Source of the DNA: Mesorhizobium sp. M2D.F.Ca.ET.226.01.1.1 | Lineage (GTDB): Bacteria > Pseudomonadota > Alphaproteobacteria > Rhizobiales > Rhizobiaceae | Direction of reading: 5' to 3' | Assembly (NCBI RefSeq): GCF_004022705.2 | Contig: NZ_RZOY02000011.1 | Coordinates: 179,381-243,380, forward strand | Length of the DNA stretch: 64,000 nucleotides | Shown here: in pieces, positions 8,164 through 15,800 of the stretch | How positions within the stretch are numbered: the first letter of the stretch is position 1 | Layout: each line of letters starts with the position of its first letter | Translations under genes and position numbers: made by a program | Notes under the pieces: generated by a model | Told to the model about the DNA's origin: nothing | Databases searched by the model: none | What the model saw: only the letters and a program-made list of their open reading frames with translations

Positions 8164-8174
8164 CTTTGTTCGAA

Positions 8175-8306
8175 GGTCATGACGGCAAGGTGTTGGTGAA
8201 ACGTTTCCCGCTTAACCATTCGGCCACGCGCTCGATCGAGCGCGGCGGGAATCGAACCCGCGTGAGGAGCACCTGAAGCTGTAGTTCCACCGGCATCCGT
8301 CATGCC
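8175..8306 (-). ncRNA. Y-RNA-like unit 2, permuted Ser/Leu-type tRNA-like core
   Basis: Outer helix GCATGACGG pairs with CCGTCATG (8297-8306 with 8175-8185); loop strands are ATGCC and CCTTG; the upper helix is GGTGGAAC with GTTTCACC. The T arm is at 8245-8261 (GCGGG-TTCGATT-CCCGC). Acceptor strand CGCGCTC (8238-8244) pairs perfectly with GAGCGCG (8227-8233) across the loop GATC. The 5' half then continues TGGCCGAATGGTTAAGC, a Ser/Leu-type D arm. The anticodon arm is absent, so this unit is opened on the anticodon side rather than in the D loop. Confidence 0.8.
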
Positions 8307-8360
8307 TTTTGTTCAGTTTCCTTTCTTTTCGAGGCTCGATGGAGCCGTGCAAAAGTCGTC

Positions 8361-8603
8361 GGGCATGACGACAAGGGTGATGAAACATCTCCCTGCCTTG
8401 CGGCAGGTCCTGCTCTAACCGCTGAGCTACGGGTCCATAGCTGCCCTCCTTCGCTGAAGCTTCGGAGGGCATCCTGCTTCGTGCGAAGGCTTGGACTTGT
8501 CCTGCGAAGCTCGAAAAGCGAAGCAGGATGGCGGACCCGACGGGATTCGAACCCGCGACCTGGAGGGTGACAGCCTGTAGTTCCATCGGCATTCGTCATG
8601 CCC
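8361..8603 (-). ncRNA. Y-RNA-like unit 1, permuted tRNA with a long spacer
   Basis: Outer helix GGGCATGACGA (8593-8603) pairs with TCGTCATGCCC (8361-8371), 11 perfect pairs. Loop strands are ATGCC and CCTTG; the upper helix is GATGGAAC with GTTTCATC. The tRNA 3' half comes first: T arm 8540-8556, acceptor CGGGTCC (8533-8539), then an encoded GCCA (8529-8532). The 5' half, GGACCCG (8430-8436) with an intact D arm, follows 92 bases later. The spacer holds two inverted repeats (ATCCTGCTTCG/CGAAGCAGGAT and GCCCTCC/GGAGGGC). A CCTGCC-GCAA-GGCAGG hairpin stands where the anticodon arm would be. Confidence 0.78.
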
Positions 8604-8612
8604 TGTTCTTGC

Positions 8613-8639
8613 GGTGCCGGCGGACGCGCCGCCGACACC
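8613..8639 (-). other. strong hairpin between rsr and the Y-RNA array
   Basis: GGTGTCGGCGG, loop CGCGT, CCGCCGGCACC: 11 pairs including one G-U, starting 5 bases after the rsr stop. No T-run follows, so it looks like an RNA-stability or processing element separating the mRNA part from the Y RNAs rather than a terminator. Confidence 0.55.
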
Positions 8640-8644
8640 ATTTC

Positions 8645-10204
8645 TCAAAGCTCCACCGCCTCGATCGCGCGGACCCAATGGTCAGGGTCGCCGCCGGAGG
8701 CGAGCATCGCGCCGACCACGTCGAAGACCCGGTCGGAGAAGCCGCCGACATTCAGGATGTCGGCCTGCCCCTTCGCTTGCGTCGTGGCGTAGGGCTGGAT
8801 GTCGATGCAGACCAGCTTGGCTTTCGGGTTCAACCCCTTAAGCTTCTGCCACTCCTGCATCGTCGCCGTGCCCTGATGCGCGTTCTGCGTCGCGTCCACC
8901 CAGGACTGGTTGTCCGAAACGAACACCACCAGGTCGACCTTCGCCTTCTCACGCACCAGCCGCGCCAGCGGCGCCGAGCAGTTGGTTCCGCCGCCGCCGA
9001 TGGCCGCGAGTTTCGCCGCGTTGGTCATCACCGTGTCGCGAGCGTTGAGGTGGACATCCACCACATCGTTCTCGAACGGCAACACCCTCGCCGTCGGGTT
9101 GCGGCGCAGCAGCGCGGCGGCCACAAGGGCAGCCACGTCGATGCAGCGCGCGGCCGAGGTCGCGCCCTTGCGGTAGCCGGTCGCCGGCGAGGCCATCGAC
9201 CCCGATACGTCGGGGCAGACGACCACATTGCCTTCGACCTGCGGCACGTTGCCGAGCGCGACTTCCATCGCGTCCTGCAGCGCATCCTTGACCACCCCGG
9301 GCACACCCGCCTCGGCTATGGTGAAGGCCACCATCAGCTGGTACGGGAACACCCTGGCGCGCTGGACCTCGTCCGGATCGCTGAGGCGCGCCGCGAGCTT
9401 CTCGGCAAAACCCTCCACCTCGAACACGCCATTGCGCGCGAAGCTGTTGAGGTTCTGCCGCAGCATCTGCCAGCTGGCCGTCTCGGCGATCTGCACCCAA
9501 TGCTCGCGCGACAGCGGCATCGAGGTCAGCATCTGGAACGGCACCGCCGGCACCGGCAGCGACGGATCGCGCTTGAAGGCCTCGAAGGCCTTCACCACGT
9601 CCGGCAGCGCGGCGACGTCATGCGGCTTGCCGATGAGATAGCCGTAGAGCGCTTCACGCGAGGCCGAAGCCGGCTTCGGGTGAACCATCTTCACGACATC
9701 GGCCAGCGACGGGTCGTTGCCGACCGCGGCACGCATGATCTCGAAGTCCGACGCATGCTCGAGCCACGCCTGGACCAGGCGCTTCGGCCGCGAGCCGAGC
9801 GACTTGCGCCCGGTGGCGCCGGAGCGCATCACCTGCACGAAGTTGCGCAGCATCTTGCCGTTACGCACGATACGGACGAAGGCGCGGTTGAACGCGTCGC
9901 CCTGCATCAAGGACAGCGCGGCCAGCAACAGCGCCGGCATGTCCTTCATGTAGCCCTGCTCGAAAGCATGGACGGCGGTCTTCGCCAGAAAGGCCGGCTC
10001 GACCTGCCAGGCGAGCTTCAGCACCTCGTCGAGCTGCTCGCGCGGCTCGGCGTAGAACGTGGCGTTGAACGTTCCCGTCGCCGCCAGCTGAGCCAGGGCC
10101 TGCTCGGGCGACAGGCGGTAGGCCTGGGCGCCCTCATGGTTCCTGGCATCAGCCGGCGGGAGCAGCTTTCCTGCAAACGTCGCAAACACGGATTTGTTTG
10201 CCAT
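8645..10204 (-). CDS. rsr: Rsr, Ro60-type TROVE domain RNA-binding protein
   Basis: A 519-residue bacterial Ro orthologue. The N-terminal TROVE part (about residues 1-330) is an all-helical ring-type fold (FLAKTAVHAFEQGYMKDMPA, AFVRIVRNGKMLRNFVQVMR). The C-terminal von Willebrand A domain has an intact MIDAS: DVSGSM, GGGTNCSAP and FVSDNQSW. Ro proteins bind Y RNAs on the outer surface and misfolded or decaying RNA in the central hole, and team with exoribonucleases. The ATG at 10204 follows AAGGATCACGACA. It is the first gene of a sigma-54 operon; the seven Y-RNA-like units and rtcB follow on the same strand, matching the Salmonella rsr-yrl-rtcB order. Confidence 0.93.
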   Translation of the reverse strand: MANKSVFATFAGKLLPPADARNHEGAQAYRLSPEQALAQLAATGTFNATFYAEPREQLDEVLKLAWQVEPAFLAKTAVHAFEQGYMKDMPALLLAALSLMQGDAFNRAFVRIVRNGKMLRNFVQVMRSGATGRKSLGSRPKRLVQAWLEHASDFEIMRAAVGNDPSLADVVKMVHPKPASASREALYGYLIGKPHDVAALPDVVKAFEAFKRDPSLPVPAVPFQMLTSMPLSREHWVQIAETASWQMLRQNLNSFARNGVFEVEGFAEKLAARLSDPDEVQRARVFPYQLMVAFTIAEAGVPGVVKDALQDAMEVALGNVPQVEGNVVVCPDVSGSMASPATGYRKGATSAARCIDVAALVAAALLRRNPTARVLPFENDVVDVHLNARDTVMTNAAKLAAIGGGGTNCSAPLARLVREKAKVDLVVFVSDNQSWVDATQNAHQGTATMQEWQKLKGLNPKAKLVCIDIQPYATTQAKGQADILNVGGFSDRVFDVVGAMLASGGDPDHWVRAIEAVEL

Positions 10205-10237
10205 TGTCGTGATCCTTCTTGTCAACGCCAGGATCAT

Positions 10238-10253
10238 TACAAGCCGCGTGCCA
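10238..10253 (-). promoter_or_regulatory. sigma-54 promoter of the rsr-Y RNA-rtcB operon
   Basis: On the minus strand the bases read TGGCACG-CGGC-TTGTA. The -24 GG and the spacing to the -12 element match the sigma-54 consensus TGGCACG-N4-TTGC; only the -12 C is T. It lies 34 bases upstream of the rsr ATG and downstream of the divergent rtcR, the sigma-54 activator expected to use it. Confidence 0.8.
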
Positions 10254-10281
10254 GTTTGAGCGCGGTGGCGCTGGCGAACCG

Positions 10282-10315
10282 GTTTATTTCCATTAAACTA
10301 TTGTTTTCAAATAAT
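10282..10315. promoter_or_regulatory. candidate RtcR upstream activator site
   Basis: An AT-rich stretch holds two dyads: GTTTA-N7-TAAAC (10282-10298) and ATTGTTT-TC-AAATAAT (10300-10315). It lies about 30-75 bases upstream of the sigma-54 promoter, between rsr and rtcR. The binding site of rhizobial RtcR is not known to me, so this is positional inference. Confidence 0.35.
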
Positions 10316-10413
10316 TAAAAAATCCAGGCATTCGAGCTGCCACCCGCAAGCTCTATTTCCGGCTACACCAATATGTGATACATGCATATCGACCCTTATA
10401 CGATGAGATAAGA

Positions 10414-12015
10414 ATGAGACGACGCGTAGCGATTGGGATACTGGGCACGACGCTCGACGCCAGCGGGCGCGAGGACCGCTGGAAAAGATGGCGACCGACG
10501 GTCGCGCTCTGCCAGCAGCCCGGCCTGTTCATCGACCGGCTGGAGCTGATCCATGGTGACAATTCGGAGCGTTTGGCCAGACAGGTCATCGCCGACATCG
10601 AGGAAGTCTCGCCGGCGACGGAGGTCAGGCGGCATGTCATCCCGATGAAGGATCCCTGGGACTTTTCCGAGGTCTATACCGGCCTGCGCGACTTTGCCCG
10701 CGCCTATGCCTTCGACCCCGAGAAGGAAGATTATCTGGTCAACATCACCACCGGCACGCATGTGGCGCAGATCTGCTGGTTCCTGCTCACCGAAGCGCGT
10801 TTCATCCCGGCGCGGCTGCTGCAGCTTTCCCCGCGCAAGGAGGGAGGCGACTATCCCACCGGCAGCCATTCGATCATCGACCTCGACTTGTCGCGCTATG
10901 ACGCGATCGCCACCCGCTTCGCCGCCGAACGCGACGAGGCGACCTCGTTCCTGAAATCCGGCATTGCCACCCGCAATGTGGCCTTCAACCGCATGATCGA
11001 CCAGATCGAGAAGGTGGCGATCCGCTCGCGCGCCCCGGTGCTGCTGACCGGTCCGACTGGCGCCGGCAAATCGCAGCTGGCGCGGCGCATTTACGAGCTG
11101 AAGAAGGCGCAGCGCCAGGTGTCGGGCGGCTTCATCGAGGTCAATTGCGCGACGCTGCGTGGCGACCAGGCGATGTCGACACTGTTCGGCCATGTGAAGG
11201 GCGCCTTCACCGGCGCGCAGAACGAACGCGCCGGCCTGATGAAGTCGGCCAACAAGGGCGTGCTCTTTCTCGACGAGATCGGCGAGCTCGGCCCCGACGA
11301 ACAGGCCATGTGCCTAAGGGCGATCGAGGAAAAGCGCTTCCTCCCGGTCGGCGCCGACCAGGACGTGACCTCCGATTTCCAGCTGCTTGCCGGCACCAAT
11401 CGCGATCTCTCGATCGACGTGAAGGCGGGAAAGTTCCGCGAGGACCTGTTCGCGCGGCTCAACCTCTGGACGTTCCAGCTGCCGGCGCTGCGCGACCGCA
11501 AGGAGGACATCGAGCCCAACCTCGAATTCGAGCTGCGCCGCTTCGGCGAGCGTGAGGGACAGAACGTCACCTTCAACAAGGAAGCGCGCGAGCTCTATCT
11601 GAAATTCGCCATGACGCCGGAAGCGCAGTGGCGGGCAAATTTTCGCGACCTGTCCGCCTCGGTGACGCGCATGGCCACGCTTGCCCCGCTCGGCCGCATC
11701 AACGAGGAAGCGGTGCGCGACGAGATCGCACGGCTCGGCCAGCTCTGGCGTGACGGCGGCAGCGGCGACAACGATCCGGACGCGCTGCTGCGCGACGTGC
11801 TGGGATCCGATCGCCTTGCCGAAATCGATCCGTTCGACCGCGCTCAGCTCGCCACGGTGGTCGAGGCCTGTCGCGACAGCAATTCGCTCAGCGCCGCCGG
11901 ACGCAAGCTCTTCGCCGTCTCGCGCCTGAAAAAGACCAGCGGCAACGATGCCGACCGGCTGCGCAAATATCTGATGCGATTCGACCTGAGCTTCGAAGAC
12001 CTTGCCCGGCAGTGA
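10414..12015 (+). CDS. rtcR: RtcR, sigma-54-dependent activator of RNA repair
   Basis: A 533-residue protein aligned by eye along its whole length with E. coli RtcR. The N-terminal CARF domain (about residues 1-180; VAIGILGTTLDASG, LVNITTGTHVAQICWFLLTE) senses a ligand; in Salmonella RtcR has been reported to respond to cleaved tRNA. The AAA+ domain has Walker A GPTGAGKS, the sigma-54 contact GAFTGA and Walker B GVLFLDEIGEL. The C-terminal region (SLSAAGRKLFAVSR, ANDADRLRKYL-like) carries the DNA-binding helices. Start 10414 begins MRRRVAIGILG like the E. coli protein. It is divergent from rsr and faces its sigma-54 promoter. Confidence 0.96.
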   Translation: MRRRVAIGILGTTLDASGREDRWKRWRPTVALCQQPGLFIDRLELIHGDNSERLARQVIADIEEVSPATEVRRHVIPMKDPWDFSEVYTGLRDFARAYAFDPEKEDYLVNITTGTHVAQICWFLLTEARFIPARLLQLSPRKEGGDYPTGSHSIIDLDLSRYDAIATRFAAERDEATSFLKSGIATRNVAFNRMIDQIEKVAIRSRAPVLLTGPTGAGKSQLARRIYELKKAQRQVSGGFIEVNCATLRGDQAMSTLFGHVKGAFTGAQNERAGLMKSANKGVLFLDEIGELGPDEQAMCLRAIEEKRFLPVGADQDVTSDFQLLAGTNRDLSIDVKAGKFREDLFARLNLWTFQLPALRDRKEDIEPNLEFELRRFGEREGQNVTFNKEARELYLKFAMTPEAQWRANFRDLSASVTRMATLAPLGRINEEAVRDEIARLGQLWRDGGSGDNDPDALLRDVLGSDRLAEIDPFDRAQLATVVEACRDSNSLSAAGRKLFAVSRLKKTSGNDADRLRKYLMRFDLSFEDLARQ

Positions 12016-12036
12016 AGCGCCTGGCTGCTACTTCGA

Positions 12037-12204
12037 TCATCGGTCGCGCCGCTGCGCGGACAGCCCCTCGCCGTCCGTCGCTGGCCTTTCTTTGCCGGCT
12101 TCGGTCCGTGCGTGCGGCGCATCCATCAGGTTTCTGACCTTGGCATTGTTGTGAGCCTCAATGACCGTGCGGCTGAAATGAAGCAGGATCCCGAGCACTG
12201 ACAT
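12037..12204 (-). CDS. small protein, diverged paralogue of the 12376 gene
   Basis: Fifty-five residues starting MSVLGILLHFSRTVIEAHNN with GGAGGAAG just upstream of the ATG. The first 30 residues match the neighbouring small protein in pattern (MS-LG, I--H-NAK-RNLM), but the C-terminus is unrelated and low in signal. It may be a decaying tandem duplicate of a DUF1127-like protein. It is convergent with rtcR, whose stop is 21 bases away. Confidence 0.5.
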   Translation of the reverse strand: MSVLGILLHFSRTVIEAHNNAKVRNLMDAPHARTEAGKERPATDGEGLSAQRRDR

Positions 12205-12271
12205 TGGCACTTCCTCCATTGGATTGGCTGATATGTCGCTGTCCGAGGGCGTGGCGGGACCGCCGGTCTTG

Positions 12272-12345
12272 ATTAATTCCAGGCTCGGGGCCTTCGCCGT
12301 AGCCCTCCGTCCTGAATTTCTTAAAAAACAAAGAGTTGGAGCCCC
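12272..12345. repeat. RIME-like repeat, copy 2 (degenerate)
   Basis: AATTCCAGG, CCTTCGCCGTAGCC and AAAACAAAGAGTTGGAGC match the 16443 copy in order, but the 5' end is altered. It lies between the two small DUF1127-like genes. Confidence 0.5.
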
Positions 12346-12375
12346 CCGTCGAATCGGGCGAGGGGCTGGAGCAAC

Positions 12376-12552
12376 TCAACGTTTGCCGGCAAAAGCGATC
12401 TGCGCGAGCCGCGACTTTTCGCGGTCGTTCGGCGTGACCTCCCAACCGACATCCTTCTGAAGCTCAGGCGACAGGCTGTTCATCAGGTTTCTGGTCTTGG
12501 CGTTTCTATGTTGGCGCATGATGGAGCGGCCGAGATTTCCGAGCATCGACAT
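12376..12552 (-). CDS. DUF1127-like small protein
   Basis: Fifty-eight residues, MSMLGNLGRSIMRQHRNAKT at the N-terminus and LMNSLSPELQKDVGWEV in the middle. The basic helix followed by an L--L--E-QKDVG motif resembles the DUF1127 (YjiS-like) family; in alphaproteobacteria small members affect phosphate and carbon metabolism and RNA turnover. AACAGGAAATGCGACG precedes the ATG. The family call is moderate because the protein is so short. No gene is seen in 12553-12849. Confidence 0.6.
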   Translation of the reverse strand: MSMLGNLGRSIMRQHRNAKTRNLMNSLSPELQKDVGWEVTPNDREKSRLAQIAFAGKR

Positions 12553-12849
12553 CGTCGCATTTCCTGTTCCGTTGAGACCGCGTAGGGCCGTCGGAAGTGG
12601 GATGAATGCGTCCGGTCTGTTTCGCGGGAATGGCTCGGAGAACGGCTGATCGTTTCCAAACACGTGCGCTTCGAAACATTTGCATGCAAATGGCCTGGCC
12701 GCGAGGACTCACGGCGAAGCGTCAGCGAACCGGTGGAGCAGTCCGAAATTCGTCCGGCGCGAAGCCCGTGGTTCGGCAGGATTCAGTCGGGCGCCGGAAG
12801 CATGTATGCTCAACAATACTGATTCTTCCGATCATTTTGGCGGGTCGAT

Positions 12850-15800
12850 GTGAGAAAAATCGTCGCTGCACTCACCGTAGCTGTGGTTCTTGTCGTCGGG
12901 CTGCTCTTGCTTTTGCCCGCACTAGTTTCGACTGACTGGGTTCGTGCCGAATTGAGCCGGCAACTGTCGTCCGCAACCGGAATGACCATTCGGCTGGACG
13001 GACCTGTCAGACTGTCGCTGCTGCCCAGGCTGGCGGTGGTCGCGGATGATATCTCGCTCTCGACCGGCACGGGCGAAATCGCCATATCCGCTCCGCGCTT
13101 CTCGACTTCGATAACCCTGTCGTCGCTATGGTCGAAAAAGCTCGAGATACAGTCCGTCGCGCTGACGGAACCGACAATCGCGATCCAGGCTTCGGCGAAC
13201 GCGGGGCCGGCTCCGGAACCGACGCAGGTTCAGGCCGATCCGTTCGCGGCGATTGTCAACACGCTCGAACGGCTGGCGATCAACCAACTGACTATAACGA
13301 ATGGCACCCTTACCTCCGGCGCTTCGACCGGCAAGTCCGCCACGGTGACGGCGATCGACGCCGATTTCAGGGTCCCGGACCTCGACCGGGAGGCTTCGTT
13401 TTCATTGGCCGGCACCAGCAACGGCCGCCGCGTTGAAATGAGCGGTAGCCTTTCCGCGCTGCGGCCGATCCTGCGGCAGCTCCCGGCCCAAATCACCGTC
13501 GAGGCGCGGCTAGACCCGGCGCCGGTTTCCAAATTTTCTTCCTTGCATGCCAGCGGCGAGATTCAGCTCAACGGCAATGGCAGCTATCAGATCAAGGGCG
13601 GAAAGTTCGATATTGGCGACCAGAGCCTCCAGATGGACGCGCTCTTTCAGCCTGGGACGCGGCATCACTTCTTCGCCGACCTGGCGGCCAAGCGCGTCGA
13701 CATCGACGCCTTGAGCGATCTTGGAGAGGATAATTTCAGTGCGGGCAAAGCTCCGGCCGGTTCCGCAGAGCCCAGGCTTGCCATGCTGGCCGCTTTCGAC
13801 GCTGACATCAGCGTGACAATCGATGAACTGATCGGCGGTAAGATACGGGCTTCCGACGTCCAGCTTGCAGCAATATTGAGGGACGGCCATCTCGAGGCAA
13901 AGCTGGAGCATTTCGGGCTCGACGCGGGAAGCCTCACCGCGAATGCGTCGACGAATGTCGGTGAAACACCTCTCACCATACGGGGTAATATTGCGAGTTC
14001 AGGACTGGACATCGGCTCGATAGCGAAGCTGGCCGGACAATCCGTGCCGCTGTCCGGCAAGCTCACGGCCAATATGGGATTCGCTTTTCGCGGGTTCACC
14101 GCGGAACGCATCCACAACAGCGTCAATCTGCAGGGAACGGTCGGGATTCGCGAGGGCAAGCTTCCGCTTGCAGCATTTGCCGATGCCCAGGACCGAACAG
14201 CCAACGACATCACCGGGCTCAATCTTGACGCGAAGGTTCGTGGTATCGGCAAACCGATCGATTTGACAGGCAAGCTCGCCTGGCGGGGACAGGCCGTTGC
14301 GTTCAAGTCCCAGATCGCGCCCGCATCTTTTCTTGGCCGCGCCTCGGTCGCCGATGCGTCCGGGCCGATCAGCCTTTCGGTTTCCTCCAAATACCTCGAA
14401 GGCAGCATAAACGGCGTTGCCGGGGGCGCCGGCACGTTCAAGGGCCAGGTCTCGGCCACATCGCCCTCACTCGACAAGCTGACGCAATGGCTGGGACAAG
14501 GCGCTTCGCGCGGCCTGCAGGACTTTGCCTTCAAAGGCGATGTCGATGCCGGCCCAAGGCAATTCTCCTTCCAGAAGGCCACCGTCGCTTTGAACGGCGT
14601 CAAGGCGGCGGGGCAAGGCTCGGTGAAACTGGGGCAGCCTCTCACCATCCGGACATCACTCAATTTCGCCAAACTCGACCTTGCGGCGCTTGCCGGCGGC
14701 GGAGTCCCGGCTGGCGGCAAGCAGAAAGCGGGCGGCGCAGCCGACGCCCCGGTCGATCTTTCCTTCCTCAAAGGAATCGATGCCAGGATCGAGGTCGCGG
14801 CGGACAAGCTCGGCTATGGCAAGGTTTTCGCGGGGCCGGTCGCGACCGTCCTGACGGTGGCTGACGGCAAAACCCACCTGAATGTGCCGCAAAGCCCCTT
14901 CTACGGCGGCACGATTGCCGCGGAAATGACCGCCGACGGCTCCGGCGACGCAGCTTCCCTGGACCTTAACACTGCAATCGCCGGCGCGGCCGCGGCGCCC
15001 TTGCTTCATGACGCAGCGGATTTTGACCGCATCGAAGGAACGCTCGATGCGACGGTCGCGGTTTCAGGCGCTGGAAAGACCACGAAATCGCTTGCCCGTT
15101 CTCTCGGCGGCAAAGCGGCAACCAAATTCAGCGACGGCGCCTTCCGCGGCATCGACATAGCGGAGGTCTACAACAACCTCGTCGGACTGCTCGCCGGCGG
15201 TTTCAAGCAGGATCAGGCCAAGAAGACGACGTTCACGGAACTCGGCGCCTCGTTCGCGATCGAGAACGGCGTCGCGCAGACGACGGACATCAGCCTGCTG
15301 GGCCCGCTGGTGCGAATGGACGGCTCGGGCAAGATGGACCTCGCCGAACAGACGCTCGACATGCGGCTCAACCCTCGCGTCGTCGCTTCCCTTGCCGGCC
15401 AGGGCGGCGACGTTGGCGTGAAGGGCATCGGGGTGCCGATCGTGGTCCAGGGCCCGCTGTCCGCGCCCCGAGCCTATCCGGACCTGAGCGCGTTGGCAAA
15501 GGACCCGCAGGGCGCGCTGGACATGTTGAGCCGCCTTGGGCTGCCGACCGGAAAACTGAAACTCGACAAGCTGATTCCGGGCCAAACAGACGGCGACGGC
15601 TCCGGCAAGGGAGCGGCGGATCTGATCGGCAACATTCTGCGCAACGCCGCGCCCCGGCCCAAAGCGCCGCCCGCCGCTCCCGCAGCAGCCGCGGCGCCAG
15701 ACAACGGCAATACGGAAAACGCAGCGCCGCCGCCAGGTTCGGACACCAGCAGTAAGACCGAAGCCGAGGCCACCGCGCCGGCGGTGGAACCCGCCGCAGT

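Noticed and set aside
7461..8603. CRISPR-like array (repeated GGACTACAG / CGAATGC words at 100-130 base intervals)
   Set aside because: The repeated words are short and paired with distant complementary words; unit lengths vary from 95 to 243 bases and the rest is tRNA-like. No cas genes are present.
7461..8603. Ordinary tRNA cluster or phage tRNA remnants
   Set aside because: In every unit the T arm and 3' acceptor come before the 5' acceptor and D arm, the acceptor ends are joined by a short loop, and functional anticodon loops are missing. Pairing of outer helices is conserved, which decayed tRNAs would not show.
6022..8644. rtcA (RNA 3'-phosphate cyclase) next to rtcB
   Set aside because: No cyclase-like frame on either strand between the lipoprotein gene and rsr; the operon ends at the hairpin at 5988-6016.
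8528..10318. Long plus-strand open frame (about 596 residues) opposite rsr
   Set aside because: It is the antisense shadow of a clear TROVE gene and is Arg/His-rich without recognisable domains.
10326..10345. An eighth Y-RNA strand (CGAATGCC) between rsr and rtcR
   Set aside because: No matching CTTGTCG strand, T arm or acceptor helix is nearby, and it lies upstream of the sigma-54 promoter.
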